This document shows positions 17,245 through 27,192 of a stretch of DNA of 64,000 nucleotides, piece by piece (the stretch's first letter is position 1; the number at the start of each line of letters is the position of its first letter). The DNA is taken from NCBI RefSeq assembly GCF_014199265.1, contig NZ_JACIJG010000012.1:62001-126000 (forward strand). The letters run 5' to 3'. The stretch is from Brucella daejeonensis. Lineage in GTDB: Bacteria; Pseudomonadota; Alphaproteobacteria; Rhizobiales; Rhizobiaceae. The notes beneath the pieces were generated by a model that worked only from the letters and a program-made list of their open reading frames with translations, did not search any database and had not been told where the DNA came from. Both the position numbers and the translations under genes were made by a program.

Positions 17245-17472
17245 ATTGCGTTAGCTTCTGCTCGAAATCGGCTGGTCGGGCATGGAATCCGTGAAGCGAC
17301 CGGTCGAAAAGCGGCAAAAAGGGCTGTTTTTCGCAGAAAAGCGTCCCCTTTTGTTGCAACATGCGCACTGTCACAAGATTTCGCTATAATGTGGCGTGCA
17401 GGCATGAAAACGCGGTCGGGAGCATGTTCCGCACATCGCGGAACGGCTCAGGTGGTGAATTGGAGGATTTCG

Positions 17473-19266
17473 ATGCCGAGCTATCGCGCGCCAGTTGAAG
17501 ATACGAATTTCGTTCTCAACGACGTTCTGAATTATCAGCGTTACAATAATCTGCCGGGCTTTGCCGATGCGTCGCCCGATGTCGTCGAGGCGATCCTGTC
17601 GGAAGGCGCGAAGCTCGCCGAAGGCACGCTGTTTCCGGTCAACCAGACGGCGGATCGCGAGGGCTGCAAGCGTGCGTCCGACGGCTCGGTGACAACGCCA
17701 AAGGGTTTCAGGCAAGCCTTTGATCTCTATCGCGAGGGCGGCTGGCTCGGTCTCGCCGTGCCGGAGCAATATGGCGGACAGGGGCTTCCCTATCTGCTCC
17801 ATACCGCTGTCGGCGAATATATGTCTTCGGCCAATATGGCGCTCACCATGTATCCGGGCCTGACGCAGGGCGCGATTGCCGCAATCCTGACGCACGGCAC
17901 AGACGAGCAGAAAGACACCTATCTGCCGAAGATGGTGGAAGGCACCTGGACAGGCACGATGAACCTGACCGAACCGCATTGCGGCACGGATCTGGGGCTT
18001 CTGCGGACCAGCGCGACGCCGCAGGCAGATGGTTCCTACAAGATTTCCGGCCAGAAGATTTTCATTTCCGCCGGTGAACATGACATGGCGGAAAACATCA
18101 TTCATCTGGTGCTGGCCCGTATCGACGGCGCACCGGAAGGGGTGAAGGGCATTTCGCTGTTCATCGTGCCGAAATTCATTCTTGATGAAAGCGGCAATCC
18201 GGGTGAGCGCAATGGCGTCTCCTGCGGTTCCATCGAGGAAAAGATGGGCATCCACGGCAATGCCACCTGCGTCATGAATTATGACGATGCGACCGGCTAT
18301 CTGATCGGCGAGGCGCATAAGGGCCTGCGCGCCATGTTCACCATGATGAACGAGGCGCGTCTCGGTGTGGCGCTTCAGGGCCTTTCCATCGCCGAGACCG
18401 CTTATCAGAACGCTGCGATCTATGCGCGCGAGCGCATTCAGGGCCGCGCGCTTACCGGTGCCAAGGAACCGGAAAAGAAGGCCGATCCGATCATTGTGCA
18501 CCCGGATATCCGTCGTAATCTGATGAATATCCGCGCTTTCAACGAGGCGGGCCGTGCGCTCATCCTCTGGACGGCGCTCAACTCCGACATCGCGCATCGC
18601 TCCGATGATGAAGCAACACGTCAGGCCGCCGACGATCTGATCGGGCTTCTGACGCCGGTGCTGAAAGGCGTTTTGACCGACAAGGGCTTTGAGCACGCCG
18701 TCATGGCGCAGCAGGTCTTTGGCGGTCACGGTTATATCGAAGAACACGGCATGAGCCAGTATGTGCGCGATGCGCGCATCGCCATGATCTATGAGGGCGC
18801 GAACGGCATTCAGGCGCTCGATCTGGTCGGTCGCAAGCTGGCGCTGAACGGCGGGCGAGCGGTGACCGCCTTTTTCAAGGAAGTTGGCGAATTCTGCGAA
18901 GCCAATCGCGAGAACGAAAAGCTCTCCTTCTTCACCAAATATCTGAAGAAAGGCCTCAATGACCTTCAGGCCGCCACCATGTGGCTGATGCAGAACGCGA
19001 TGGCCAAGCCCGATAATGCCGGTGCAGCCTCCAACGACTATATGCATCTTTTCGGTCTGGTGGCTTTGGGTTTCATGTGGGCGCGCATGGCCAAGGTCGC
19101 GGAAGAAAAGCTGACTGCTGGCGAGGGCAACAAGGAATTCCTCGAAGCAAAGCTCGTCACCGCGCGCTATTATTTCGAACGGATCATGCCGGAAAGCGCC
19201 GCGCATCTCGCCCGCATCCAGTCGGGCGCGGATTCGATGATGGCGCTTAACGCGGACGCGTTCTGA
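17473..19266 (+). CDS. Acyl-CoA dehydrogenase with C-terminal extension (FadE-like)
   Basis: This flavoenzyme of 597 residues introduces the trans-2 double bond into acyl-CoA. It is of the long 'DmdC/FadE5-like' class, about 600 residues, with the extra C-terminal domain (Acyl-CoA_dh_C). Visible marks are the N-terminal [16 protein letters not shown], the FAD-binding [12 protein letters not shown] and [10 protein letters not shown] segments, and the catalytic-region [20 protein letters not shown] and [21 protein letters not shown] at 17473 follows TGGAGGATTTCG and is preferred to an upstream Met at 17389. It heads a three-gene operon with thiolase and the FadB-type protein and lies downstream of the LiuR-like operator. 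Confidence 0.92.
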   Translation: MPSYRAPVEDTNFVLNDVLNYQRYNNLPGFADASPDVVEAILSEGAKLAEGTLFPVNQTADREGCKRASDGSVTTPKGFRQAFDLYREGGWLGLAVPEQYGGQGLPYLLHTAVGEYMSSANMALTMYPGLTQGAIAAILTHGTDEQKDTYLPKMVEGTWTGTMNLTEPHCGTDLGLLRTSATPQADGSYKISGQKIFISAGEHDMAENIIHLVLARIDGAPEGVKGISLFIVPKFILDESGNPGERNGVSCGSIEEKMGIHGNATCVMNYDDATGYLIGEAHKGLRAMFTMMNEARLGVALQGLSIAETAYQNAAIYARERIQGRALTGAKEPEKKADPIIVHPDIRRNLMNIRAFNEAGRALILWTALNSDIAHRSDDEATRQAADDLIGLLTPVLKGVLTDKGFEHAVMAQQVFGGHGYIEEHGMSQYVRDARIAMIYEGANGIQALDLVGRKLALNGGRAVTAFFKEVGEFCEANRENEKLSFFTKYLKKGLNDLQAATMWLMQNAMAKPDNAGAASNDYMHLFGLVALGFMWARMAKVAEEKLTAGEGNKEFLEAKLVTARYYFERIMPESAAHLARIQSGADSMMALNADAF

Positions 19267-19293
19267 TATTCGGTTTGATGGGAAGGATAAAAA

Positions 19294-20502
19294 ATGGCTG
19301 AGGCTTATATTTACGATCACGTCCGTACGCCGCGCGGCCGTGGCAAGAAGGACGGTTCCTTGCACGAAGTGCCTGCCGTCCGTCTGGGCGCAAAGGTTCT
19401 GGAGGCGCTTCGCGACCGCAACGGCATCGATACCGGAAAGGTCGATGACATTATCTTCGGCTGCGTCGATCCGGTCGGCGAGGCAGGCGCGGTCATTCCG
19501 CGCTCGGCGGCTTTCGAAGCCGGTTACGACTTCAAGGCGCCCGGTATTCAGATTTCGCGCTTCTGCGCGTCTGCTCTCGATGCGGTCAATCTGGCAGCCG
19601 CCAAGGTTGCCTTCGGCGCCGACGACATGGTGATCGCAGGCGGCGTTGAAAGCATGTCGCGCGTTGGCATGGGCATGTCGGGCGGTGCGTGGTACATGGA
19701 CCCGTCGGTCGGTTTTCCGGGCTGGTTCATGCCGCAGGGCGTTTCCGCCGATCTGATCGCCACGAAATACGGTTTCAGCCGCGACGACGTGGACGCCTAT
19801 GCCGTCGAAAGCCAGAAGCGTGCTGCAAAGTCGTGGGAAAAGGGCTATTTCAAGAATTCGGTCATCCCGATCAAGGATCAGAATGGTCTCACCATCCTCA
19901 ATCATGACGAGCATATGCGCCCATCGACCGACATGCAGGCGCTGGGCCAGCTCAATCCGTCTTTCGTGATGCCGGGCGAAATGGGCGGCTTCAATGCCGT
20001 CGGCATTCAGGCCCACCCGGAAATCGAGACCGTCAACCACGTCCACCATGCGGGTAATTCGTCGGGCATCGTCGATGGCGCGGCAGGCGTTCTGATCGGC
20101 TCGAAAAAGGCGGGCAAGGCGTTCGACATGAAGCCGCGCGCGCGCATCCGTGCCTTCGCCAATATCGGCTCGGAACCGGCGCTGATGCTGACCGGCCCGG
20201 TCGATGTGACGGAAAAGCTTTTGAAACAGGCCAAGATGAAGATTTCGGACATCGACCTGTTCGAGCTGAATGAAGCCTTTGCCGCCGTGGTTCTGCGCTA
20301 CTGCCAGGCCTTCGACATCTCGCGAGACAGGATCAACGTCAATGGCGGGGCAATTGCCATGGGGCACCCGCTCGGCGCGACCGGCGCGATGATCCTCGGC
20401 ACGGTGCTGGATGAACTGGAACGCCGCGATCTCAATGTCGCGCTGGTGACTTTGTGCATCGGCGCCGGCATGGGCACGGCAACCGTCATCGAGCGCGTTT
20501 AG
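19294..20502 (+). CDS. Acetyl-CoA C-acyltransferase (thiolase)
   Basis: This 402-residue thiolase carries out the last step of beta-oxidation, cleaving 3-ketoacyl-CoA with CoA. The acylated cysteine is in [20 protein letters not shown] (around residue 90), the NEAFA motif is at about residue 326, [15 protein letters not shown] holds the catalytic histidine, and CIGAGMG the second catalytic cysteine. The spacing of 27 bases after the dehydrogenase gene with GGAAGGATAAAA before the ATG indicates one operon. The stop TAG is the first part of the downstream palindrome. Confidence 0.93.
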   Translation: MAEAYIYDHVRTPRGRGKKDGSLHEVPAVRLGAKVLEALRDRNGIDTGKVDDIIFGCVDPVGEAGAVIPRSAAFEAGYDFKAPGIQISRFCASALDAVNLAAAKVAFGADDMVIAGGVESMSRVGMGMSGGAWYMDPSVGFPGWFMPQGVSADLIATKYGFSRDDVDAYAVESQKRAAKSWEKGYFKNSVIPIKDQNGLTILNHDEHMRPSTDMQALGQLNPSFVMPGEMGGFNAVGIQAHPEIETVNHVHHAGNSSGIVDGAAGVLIGSKKAGKAFDMKPRARIRAFANIGSEPALMLTGPVDVTEKLLKQAKMKISDIDLFELNEAFAAVVLRYCQAFDISRDRINVNGGAIAMGHPLGATGAMILGTVLDELERRDLNVALVTLCIGAGMGTATVIERV

Positions 20503-20594
20503 AGCGTTTTGATCTGATAAATCAGATCACGCTCTAATTTTTTAGCTTAGCGCGCATCTTATCCGAAAACCGCTTTGCACTTTTCGGGATGCGC
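20500..20594. repeat. Two-hairpin palindromic element inside the beta-oxidation operon
   Basis: The first hairpin runs from TAGAGCG to CGCTCTA (20500-20536) with an inner GATCTGAT-AA-ATCAGATC. The second runs from AGCGCGCATC to GATGCGCT (20549-20594) around CCGAAAACCGC...TTTTCGG. It starts on the thiolase stop codon and ends 5 bases before the GGAGG of the next gene. Being inside an operon, it could act as an RNA-processing or stabilising hairpin. Confidence 0.75.
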
Positions 20595-20612
20595 TTTGCG
20601 GAGGTTCAGACA

Positions 20613-22829
20613 ATGGCTTATGTAAATTTCAAAGTTGAAACCGATACTGATGGCATCACTCTCGTAACCTGGGACATGCCGGAAAAGTCGATGAACGTCT
20701 TCACCGTCGAGGTGATGCAGGAACTGAACGCCATCATCGATGCGACGAGTGCCGACGACAAGGTCAAGGGTGTTGTTATAACATCCGGCAAGGATAGCTT
20801 CTCCGGCGGTGCCGACCTGACCATGCTGGAAGGCATGTTCAAGGCGTTCCAGAAACAAAAGGCAAAGGACAGCCAAGGCGCGGTCCAGACTCTGTTCGAT
20901 AATGTCGGCAAGATGAGTGGCCTGTTCCGCAAGCTTGAAACATGCGGCAAGCCATGGGTTTCGGCCATCAATGGCACCTGCATGGGCGGCGCGTTCGAAA
21001 TGTCGCTCGCCTGCCATGCGCGTGTGGTGTCGGACGCTTCGGGCGTGAAAATGGCGCTGCCGGAAGTAAAAGTCGGCCTGTTTCCCGGCGCTGGCGGCAC
21101 GCAACGCGTTCCGCGCCTTGCCAACCAGCAGGACGCGCTCCAGATGATGACGACCGGCTCCAGCCTGACGGCACAGCGCGCCAAGGCAATGGGTCTTGTT
21201 ACCGAAGTCGCTCCGGCCAAGAAACTCGTGGAAACGGCAAAGAAGCTCATCAAGGGCGGTCTGAAGCCAGTGCAGCCATGGGACGAAAAGGGCTTCAAAC
21301 TGCCGGGTGGCGCGATTTATTCGGCTGCCGGCGCCAATCTCTGGCCCGCCGCGACCGCCATTCTGCGCCGCGAAACTTCCGGCAATTATCCCGCAGCACT
21401 CGCCATCCTGAAATCGGTCTATGAGGGCCTTCTGGTGCCGTTCGATACTGGCTTGAAGATCGAGCAGCGCTATTTCACCGAAATCCTCCAGACGACAGAG
21501 GCGGGCATGATGATCCGCTCGCTCTTCGTGTCCTTGCAGGAATTGAACAAGGGCGCGCGCCGCCCGGCGGACGAAAAGCCGACCAGGCTCAAGAAGATCG
21601 GTGTCATCGGCGCGGGCTTCATGGGCGCGGGCATCGCCTATGTGACGGCGAAGGCAGGCATTCCGGTCGTCCTGATCGACCGCGATCAAGAAGCCGCCGA
21701 CAAGGGCAAGGCGCACACCGCCGATCTCGTCACCAGGGAAATCCAGAAGGGCCGCGCCACCGAGGCCGACAAGGAAAAGCTCCTGTCGCTCATCACCGCG
21801 ACGCCGGATTATGCACAGCTTGAAGGTGCCGATCTGGTGATCGAAGCCGTGTTCGAGGACCGCGAAGTCAAGCGGGTTGCGACCGAGAAGGCCGAGGAAG
21901 TGCTGAAATCTTCCGCGATCTTCGCCTCCAATACCTCGACCCTGCCGATCACCGGCCTTGCCAAAGTGTCAAAGCGTCCGAAGAATTTCATCGGCATCCA
22001 CTTCTTCTCGCCTGTCGACAAGATGATGCTGGTGGAAGTGATCCTCGGCAAGAAGACCTCGGACAAGGCGCTGGCCGTCGCGCTCGATTATGTTCGCGCG
22101 ATCAAGAAGACGCCGATCGTCGTCAACGACACGCGCGGTTTCTACGTCAATCGCTGCGTGCTGCGCTATATGTCGGAAGCCTATAACATGCTCGTCGAGG
22201 GCGTTCCGGCTGCCATGATCGAAAATGCCGCCCGCATGGCCGGTATGCCGGTCGGTCCGCTCGCGCTCAACGACGAAACGGCCATCGACCTGTCGCAGAA
22301 GATCCTCAAGGCAATGCTTGCCGATCTTGGGCCGAAAGCCGTCGATCCGCGTCATGTGGAACTGGTGGACCGTCTGGTCAACGAGTTCGACCGCAAGGGC
22401 CGCAAGAATGGCAAGGGCTTCTACGATTATCCGGCAAAGCCTGCCAAGAAGCATCTGTGGCCGGGTCTGAAGGACCTCTATCCGCAGCAGGACCCGGACA
22501 AGGTCGATGTGGCGGAACTGAAGGAGCGCTTCCTCGTCACCATGGCTCTGGAAGCCGCCCGCGTGATGGAGGAAGGTATTGTCACCGATCCGCGTGAAGC
22601 CGATGTCGGCTCCATCCTCGCCTTCGGTTTTGCGCCTTATACGGGTGGCACGCTTTCCTATGTCGACGGCATGGGAGCGAAGAAATTCGTCAAGCTCGCC
22701 AAGGATTTGCAGAAGAAATACGGAAGCCAGTTCAAGGCGCCGAAACTTCTTCTCGATATGGCCGAAAATGGCGAAACCTTCTATCAGCGCTTCAACCCCT
22801 ATAAGGCCGAAGCGAAGAAGGCAGCCTGA
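20613..22829 (+). CDS. Bifunctional enoyl-CoA hydratase / 3-hydroxyacyl-CoA dehydrogenase (FadB/FadJ type)
   Basis: This multifunctional beta-oxidation protein has 738 residues. Residues 1 to about 190 are a crotonase domain with the oxyanion-hole segments SGKDSFSGGADLTML and NGTCMGGAFEMSLACHARV, and the catalytic PEVKVGLFPGAGGTQR. From about residue 330 there is the NAD-binding domain (KKIGVIGAGFMGAGIAYVTA), then FIGIHFFSPVDKMMLVEVI with the catalytic histidine, and the C-terminal helical domains. ATG at 20613 follows GCGGAGGTTCAGACA. Third gene of the fad operon; ends before a strong terminator at 22852. Confidence 0.94.
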   Translation: MAYVNFKVETDTDGITLVTWDMPEKSMNVFTVEVMQELNAIIDATSADDKVKGVVITSGKDSFSGGADLTMLEGMFKAFQKQKAKDSQGAVQTLFDNVGKMSGLFRKLETCGKPWVSAINGTCMGGAFEMSLACHARVVSDASGVKMALPEVKVGLFPGAGGTQRVPRLANQQDALQMMTTGSSLTAQRAKAMGLVTEVAPAKKLVETAKKLIKGGLKPVQPWDEKGFKLPGGAIYSAAGANLWPAATAILRRETSGNYPAALAILKSVYEGLLVPFDTGLKIEQRYFTEILQTTEAGMMIRSLFVSLQELNKGARRPADEKPTRLKKIGVIGAGFMGAGIAYVTAKAGIPVVLIDRDQEAADKGKAHTADLVTREIQKGRATEADKEKLLSLITATPDYAQLEGADLVIEAVFEDREVKRVATEKAEEVLKSSAIFASNTSTLPITGLAKVSKRPKNFIGIHFFSPVDKMMLVEVILGKKTSDKALAVALDYVRAIKKTPIVVNDTRGFYVNRCVLRYMSEAYNMLVEGVPAAMIENAARMAGMPVGPLALNDETAIDLSQKILKAMLADLGPKAVDPRHVELVDRLVNEFDRKGRKNGKGFYDYPAKPAKKHLWPGLKDLYPQQDPDKVDVAELKERFLVTMALEAARVMEEGIVTDPREADVGSILAFGFAPYTGGTLSYVDGMGAKKFVKLAKDLQKKYGSQFKAPKLLLDMAENGETFYQRFNPYKAEAKKAA

Positions 22830-22851
22830 TTTCAGCCTTCGATAATGGCGA

Positions 22852-22882
22852 CGCGCGGCATTCCATGCCGCGCGTTTTGTTT
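22852..22882 (+). terminator. Rho-independent terminator of the fad operon
   Basis: A 9-base stem CGCGCGGCA / TGCCGCGCG with a TTCCA loop is followed by TTTTGTTT. It lies about 22 bases after the last stop codon. Confidence 0.9.
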
Positions 22883-23002
22883 CGGGATAAGAAAATTTTC
22901 CCTGTAATATGGCACATCTTGCGCAAAATGGGGTTTTCCGCTAGATTTGGCACCATATAGGACGGGTTGTTAGGTTTAAAATCCTCTTGCGTGGGTCATA
23001 CA

Positions 23003-23659
23003 ATGTTTTCTCATGAGAGCGTCTGGGCGGCTATCGATGCCCTGGCTGAACGCCATTCCCTGAGTGCATCCGGGCTTGCGCGCCGCGCGGGCCTCGATCC
23101 CACGACGTTCAACAAATCCAAACGCTATGCCGCCGATGGCCGCGCGCGCTGGCCCTCGACGGAATCGCTCGCCAAGGTGATGGAAGCCACCGGCGCGACT
23201 TTCGATGAGTTTACACGCCTCATCACCGGCGGGGATAACGCGGCGCGTCCTCTGGGCGAATATACGCAGGACCCGCATCCGATCCCGCTGCTCGGCATGG
23301 CGGAGGCCGGCGCTGGCGGCTATTTCGACGATGCCGGTTTTCCGGCGGGGCAGGGCTGGGACATCGTCGAATTTCCCGCCCGCACGGGAGAGGGTGTCTA
23401 TGCGCTTGAGGTTTCCGGCGACTCGATGTTGCCCCTTTACCGCGATGGCGATACGCTGATCGTCGCGCCCAATGCGGCGGTCCGCCGTGGCGACCGCGTG
23501 GTGGTGCGAACCCGAGACGGAGAAGTGATGGCCAAGATCCTGCATCGCCAGACGCCGCGAACCATTGAGCTTCATTCGCTCAATCAGGAACACCCGAACC
23601 GTATATTCGAATCCAGCGATGTCGAATGGATCGCCCGGATTCTGTGGGCGAGCCAGTAA
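23003..23659 (+). CDS. Helix-turn-helix regulator with S24 (LexA/CI-type) peptidase domain
   Basis: This 218-residue protein has an N-terminal Cro/CI-like helix-turn-helix (SASGLARRAGLDPTTFNKSK, residues ~20-40). The C-terminal S24 domain includes the catalytic-Ser segment ALEVSGDSMLPLYRDGD and the Lys-containing RTRDGEVMAKILHR. No obvious Ala-Gly or Cys-Gly cleavage site of the LexA type was identified with certainty in the linker (GMAEAGAGGYF is a candidate). ATG at 23003 (preceded by AATCCTCTTGCG...) is preferred to one 12 codons upstream. It abuts the next gene, whose ATG follows its TAA directly. Similar single-copy 'S24 family peptidase' genes are common in Hyphomicrobiales; the target is unknown. 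Confidence 0.85.
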   Translation: MFSHESVWAAIDALAERHSLSASGLARRAGLDPTTFNKSKRYAADGRARWPSTESLAKVMEATGATFDEFTRLITGGDNAARPLGEYTQDPHPIPLLGMAEAGAGGYFDDAGFPAGQGWDIVEFPARTGEGVYALEVSGDSMLPLYRDGDTLIVAPNAAVRRGDRVVVRTRDGEVMAKILHRQTPRTIELHSLNQEHPNRIFESSDVEWIARILWASQ

Positions 23660-24610
23660 ATGGCGCATATGCGGGACAGGAGCCATGCGCGGGCCGTTTT
23701 CGGCGGTCTGGCATGTGTGACGGGCGCGGTTTTGCTCGCGGCCTTCATCGCCCCCTTTCATGGCGCGCTGGATCGTCCGGTCGTCGTCATCGATTCCGGG
23801 CAGGCGGGCGGCAAGCAGGCCTCCGGCGGTGGAAACGGCATCGTCGTCGAACAGTTCGATTATGACGAGCCGGGGACACCGTCCGAAACAGGCAATGCGC
23901 CGCAGCAGGGCCATGCCGCCCCAGCCGAAGGACAGCCCCCGGCGTGGAAGGAAGACGGCAAGGTCAACGATCAGGTGAACGATGGCGGGCTGGAGCGCGA
24001 AGCGCCGCGTCCGCCGCTGAGCGATCTCGGCCTTGCCTCGACCCCCAAGCCGCCCGAACCACCGGCGCCTGCCGCCGCGGTCGATGAAGGCGAGCCGATG
24101 CAGCTTTTGCAGCGTCCGGTCGCCGTCGCCGCCGGACGGCTGGAAAGTCAGGGCCGCATCATCGAGTTGCAGGGGATAGAGGTCGTTCCCGTCGAGCAGA
24201 CATGCCGGACGGCATCCGGCGAAAACTGGCCATGCGGTATGCAGGCGCGCACTGCCTTCCGGCAATGGCTGCGCTCACGCGCGATCATGTGCCGCCTGCC
24301 GCAGAACGACAGCGGCGGTGCGGTCGCGACCGAATGCACACTCGGCAATGAGGATGCGGCTGAATGGCTTGCCGCGAACGGCTGGGCCAGGGCTGCTGCT
24401 GGCGGCAAATATGAGGAAGCCGGGCGCAAGGCGGAAGAAACGCGACGCGGTATCTTCGGCGACAAGCCCGACACCACGCTGCCCGGACCTCCGCCGGACA
24501 CGCAATCCCTGTCGCCGCTTGCGCCGGAGCTGGAACCGCAACCTTCCGCGCCGCCATCGCCACCCGCGGAGCCGCAGGGCGATTTTCCGCCAGCGCCTCC
24601 CTTGCAATGA
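23660..24610 (+). CDS. Membrane-anchored protein with degenerate staphylococcal-nuclease-like domain
   Basis: This 316-residue protein has one N-terminal membrane anchor (VFGGLACVTGAVLLAAFIAP, residues ~13-33), a Gly/Pro-rich linker, and an SNase-like domain at about 150-275 with LESQGRIIELQGIEVVPVEQ, the paired cysteines TCRTASGENWPCGMQA, and WLAANGWARA. The C-terminus is Pro-rich. The canonical nuclease residues look lost: the family 'RLxGIDAPE' Arg is replaced in the IELQGIEV segment, and the 'D.YGR' Arg is absent in NDSGGAV. It is therefore more likely a binding or structural domain than an active thermonuclease. It follows the S24 regulator without a gap and ends at a shared terminator. 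Confidence 0.75.
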   Translation: MAHMRDRSHARAVFGGLACVTGAVLLAAFIAPFHGALDRPVVVIDSGQAGGKQASGGGNGIVVEQFDYDEPGTPSETGNAPQQGHAAPAEGQPPAWKEDGKVNDQVNDGGLEREAPRPPLSDLGLASTPKPPEPPAPAAAVDEGEPMQLLQRPVAVAAGRLESQGRIIELQGIEVVPVEQTCRTASGENWPCGMQARTAFRQWLRSRAIMCRLPQNDSGGAVATECTLGNEDAAEWLAANGWARAAAGGKYEEAGRKAEETRRGIFGDKPDTTLPGPPPDTQSLSPLAPELEPQPSAPPSPPAEPQGDFPPAPPLQ

Positions 24611-24634
24611 AAAGCCCCACGTTTGCGGGGCTTT
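24611..24634. terminator. Bidirectional terminator between the SNase-like gene and lysK
   Basis: The stem AAAGCCCC / GGGGCTTT with an 8-base loop directly follows the rightward stop codon and lies 18 bases beyond the leftward lysK stop. Symmetric A and T ends let it work in both directions. Confidence 0.85.
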
Positions 24635-24651
24635 CCAACTTCAGTCGGTGA

Positions 24652-26307
24652 TCAGGCCAGTTCGCCGGCCAGCGCCTTTTTGATCAGGGCGCGGGTTTCG
24701 TCGATGCCGTAAAGCGCAACGAAGGAGCCGAAGCGCGGTCCGCGTTCCTGACCGATCAGCACTTCATAGAGCATCTGGAAGAAGGAAACCGACACGCCGG
24801 GTCCGCCTTCCGGGCTTTTCTTGTTGTGATCCTGATAGCGCTCGATTGCGCGGGCAACGTCCAGAATGGCGTTCTGGATGTGGCTGCCGTCGGTGCCCTC
24901 GGGCAGCGTTGCCAGCTTGGCGTCGAGCGCTTCGAGCGCCGCGCGCTCGACATCGTCGGGGGCGCGGAACTTCTTGGTCGGCTTGACGAAATCGTTGAAG
25001 TAACGGATCGCATAGCCGACGAGCGCGTCCAGCTCCGGGTTGTTTTCAGGCGTGACGCCCGGCACATGGCGCGAGATGAAGCCCCAGAGAACACCCGGAT
25101 TTTCGGCGTTCGAGGCACTGACCAGATTGAGCATCAGAGCGAAGGTGACCGGCAGATCGACCTTTGGCGGGTTGCCGTAATGGATGTGCCAGACCGGATT
25201 GTTCAGTCGATCCTTCCACTCCTGGCGTTCATAAGCGGAAAGATAGGTGAAATATTCGTCCACCGCCTTCGGGATTACGTCGAAATAAAGCTTCTTCGCG
25301 GTCTTCGGCTTCTGGAAATTGTAAAGCGCAAGGCTTTCCGTCGGGGCATAGGCCAGCCATTCATCGATGGCAATGCCGTTGCCTTTCGACTTGGAAATCT
25401 TCTGGCCGATCTGGTCGAGGAACAGTTCATAGACGAAATGTTCCGGCGCGCGACCGCCGAGGATTTCGCAGATGCGGTCATAGATGCCGGCATTGGTCTG
25501 GTGATCCTTGCCGAACATTTCGAAATCGACGCCAAGCGCTGCCCAGCGCATACCGAAATCGGGCTTCCACTGAAGCTTCACCTTGCCGCCGGTGACCGAC
25601 AGGGTGGTTTCCACGCCGTCTTCGTCATCGAAGGTGATCGTGCCTGCCTTGGCATCGACCTTCTTCATCGGCACGTAGAGCACGCGGCCCGACTTCGGCG
25701 AGATCGGCAGGAAGGGACTGTAGGTCGCCTGACGCTCCTCGCCAAGCGTCGGCAGCATCACCTTCATGATGTCGTCATAGCGTTCGACGGCCCTCAGTAG
25801 CACGGCGTCGAACTTGCCGGACTTGTAATATTCGGTCGCGCTCGCAAATTCGTAGTCGAAGCCGAACGTGTCGAGGAAGCGGCACAGCATGGCGTTGTTG
25901 TGGTCGGCAAAGCTCTTGTAATCGCCGCCGAACGGGTTCGGCACCGAGGAAAGTGGCATTTGCAGGAAGGGTTCGAGCGCTGCCTTGTCCGGCACATTGT
26001 CCGGGATCTTGCGCATGCCGTCGAGATCGTCGGAAAAGCAGATCAGGCGCGTCTTGACCTTGTCGCCGGTCAGGATGCGGAAGGCATGGCGCACCATGGA
26101 GGTGCGCGCCACTTCGCCGAACGTGCCGATATGCGGCAGGCCCGACGGGCCATATCCGGTCTCGAAGATCACCGTGTCCGGCAGGCCGGTCTTCTCATAG
26201 CGCTTGAGGATTTTTTTCGCTTCTTCAAAGGGCCATGCTTTCGCCACCGCAGCCGCCTCGGTCAGTTCCGGGGTCAGCGTGATTTCGGGAAGGCGGTGCG
26301 AAGTCAT
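24652..26307 (-). CDS. lysS: Lysyl-tRNA synthetase, class I
   Basis: This 551-residue enzyme charges tRNA-Lys. It is the class I (archaeal-type, sometimes lysK) form found in many Alphaproteobacteria rather than the class II LysS. The HIGH-like signature is PHIG at residues 58-61 in [15 protein letters not shown], and the KMSKS-like signature is KISKS at 303-307. ATG at 26307 follows CAGGAAAAAATC and gives the family start [12 protein letters not shown]; a frame extension of 32 codons upstream is unlikely to be translated. It is monocistronic. Replacement of class II by class I LysRS is normal in this bacterial group, so this is an essential housekeeping gene. Confidence 0.94.
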   Translation of the reverse strand: MTSHRLPEITLTPELTEAAAVAKAWPFEEAKKILKRYEKTGLPDTVIFETGYGPSGLPHIGTFGEVARTSMVRHAFRILTGDKVKTRLICFSDDLDGMRKIPDNVPDKAALEPFLQMPLSSVPNPFGGDYKSFADHNNAMLCRFLDTFGFDYEFASATEYYKSGKFDAVLLRAVERYDDIMKVMLPTLGEERQATYSPFLPISPKSGRVLYVPMKKVDAKAGTITFDDEDGVETTLSVTGGKVKLQWKPDFGMRWAALGVDFEMFGKDHQTNAGIYDRICEILGGRAPEHFVYELFLDQIGQKISKSKGNGIAIDEWLAYAPTESLALYNFQKPKTAKKLYFDVIPKAVDEYFTYLSAYERQEWKDRLNNPVWHIHYGNPPKVDLPVTFALMLNLVSASNAENPGVLWGFISRHVPGVTPENNPELDALVGYAIRYFNDFVKPTKKFRAPDDVERAALEALDAKLATLPEGTDGSHIQNAILDVARAIERYQDHNKKSPEGGPGVSVSFFQMLYEVLIGQERGPRFGSFVALYGIDETRALIKKALAGELA

Positions 26308-26506
26308 GATTTTTTCCTGATATCCTGTGAAGGGCTTTATTCTCTGAAAACGCCGCGCGGAAGCGCGCTTCTGCTCTATGGCGCGGCAACCCCGTGCCGT
26401 CAACGGTCAGCGCCGAATTTCCTTGCGTAACTGAGTGAGGCTTCCTAATTTTCCGCCAATTCCAATGGAAAAGATGATTCCGATCATGTTGTACAGGAGT
26501 AGCCCG

Positions 26507-26929
26507 ATGAAAAAGATCACACCGCAGGATGCGCTTGTCTACATCATGATCACCACGTCGGCGGCAGACACGACCATGACCGACGCGGAACTGTCGTCCA
26601 TCGGAAATGTCGTTTCGCGCCTGCCGGTCTTTCAGGGTTTCGACAAGGAGCGCCTGCCCAAGCTCGCCAGCGATTGCTACGCGCTGCTGGCCGATGAGGA
26701 CGGTCTGGAAAAGATCCTCGACATTGCCCACGATTCACTGCCAGAGCGGCTCTACGATACGGCCTATGCGCTGGCTGTAGAGGTGGCCGCAGCCGATCTG
26801 CATGTCGAGCAGGAAGAGCTTGAATTTCTCCAGATGCTGCGCGACCGCTGGACGCTGGACGAACTGACCGTGGCGGCAATCGAGCGCAGCGCCCGTGTGC
26901 GTTTCCGCAAGCTCGATCCCGCGGTTTAA
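26507..26929 (+). CDS. TerB-family (tellurite resistance-like) small protein
   Basis: This 140-residue all-helical acidic protein matches the TerB fold. Family features are the N-terminal VYIMITTSAADTTMTDAELS, where acidic residues form the usual metal-associated patch, and the internal repeat YALAVEVAAADLHVEQEELE. ATG at 26507 follows AGGAGTAGCCCG. TerB proteins are cytoplasmic stress proteins; a stand-alone copy does not prove tellurite resistance. The gene ends one base before a tandem array of 56-base palindromes. Confidence 0.85.
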   Translation: MKKITPQDALVYIMITTSAADTTMTDAELSSIGNVVSRLPVFQGFDKERLPKLASDCYALLADEDGLEKILDIAHDSLPERLYDTAYALAVEVAAADLHVEQEELEFLQMLRDRWTLDELTVAAIERSARVRFRKLDPAV

Positions 26930-26930
26930 G

Positions 26931-27139
26931 AGCGCGTCCCGAAAAGTGGGAACCGGTTTTCGGATAAGACGCGCGCCAAATATCAAAGCGCGTCCCGAAA
27001 AGTGGGAACCGGTTTTCGGATAAGACGCGCGCCAAATATCAAAGCGCGTCCCGAAAAGTGGGAACCGGTTTTCGGAATAAGACGCGCGCCGAATATCAGA
27101 ATGCGTCCCGAAAAGTATGAAACGCGCTTCAGATAGTCT
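26931..27139. repeat. Tandem array of a 56-bp nested palindrome
   Basis: Three consecutive units start at 26931, 26987 and 27043, with a diverged partial fourth from about 27100. Each unit is a nested hairpin: GCGCGTC ... GACGCGC outside and CCGAAAA ... TTTTCGG inside, spaced by GTGGGAACCGG. Units 1 and 2 appear identical; unit 3 has one extra A and a few changes. The core is the same as in the second hairpin of the elements at 20549, 33050 and 40950. Confidence 0.9.
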
Positions 27140-27153
27140 GGCAGGCACAAAAA

Positions 27154-27177
27154 AACGGGCGGTCATCCGCCCGTTTT
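27154..27177. terminator. Bidirectional terminator
   Basis: The stem AACGGGCGG / CCGCCCGTT with a TCAT loop is flanked by a run of A on the left and TTTT on the right. It lies 16 bases beyond the leftward stop of the next gene. Confidence 0.85.
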
Positions 27178-27192
27178 CGTTTTGAAACAGGA

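Noticed and set aside
17371-20367. A 998-codon leftward open frame
   Set aside because: It lies antisense to the acyl-CoA dehydrogenase and thiolase genes, whose motifs are unmistakable; the frame is a by-product of high-GC codon use, and its translation (His/Arg-rich) has no family resemblance.
26931-27139. Possible CRISPR array or rho-independent terminator cluster
   Set aside because: Units are contiguous 56-base palindromes without unique spacers and lack T runs, so it is a tandem repeat.
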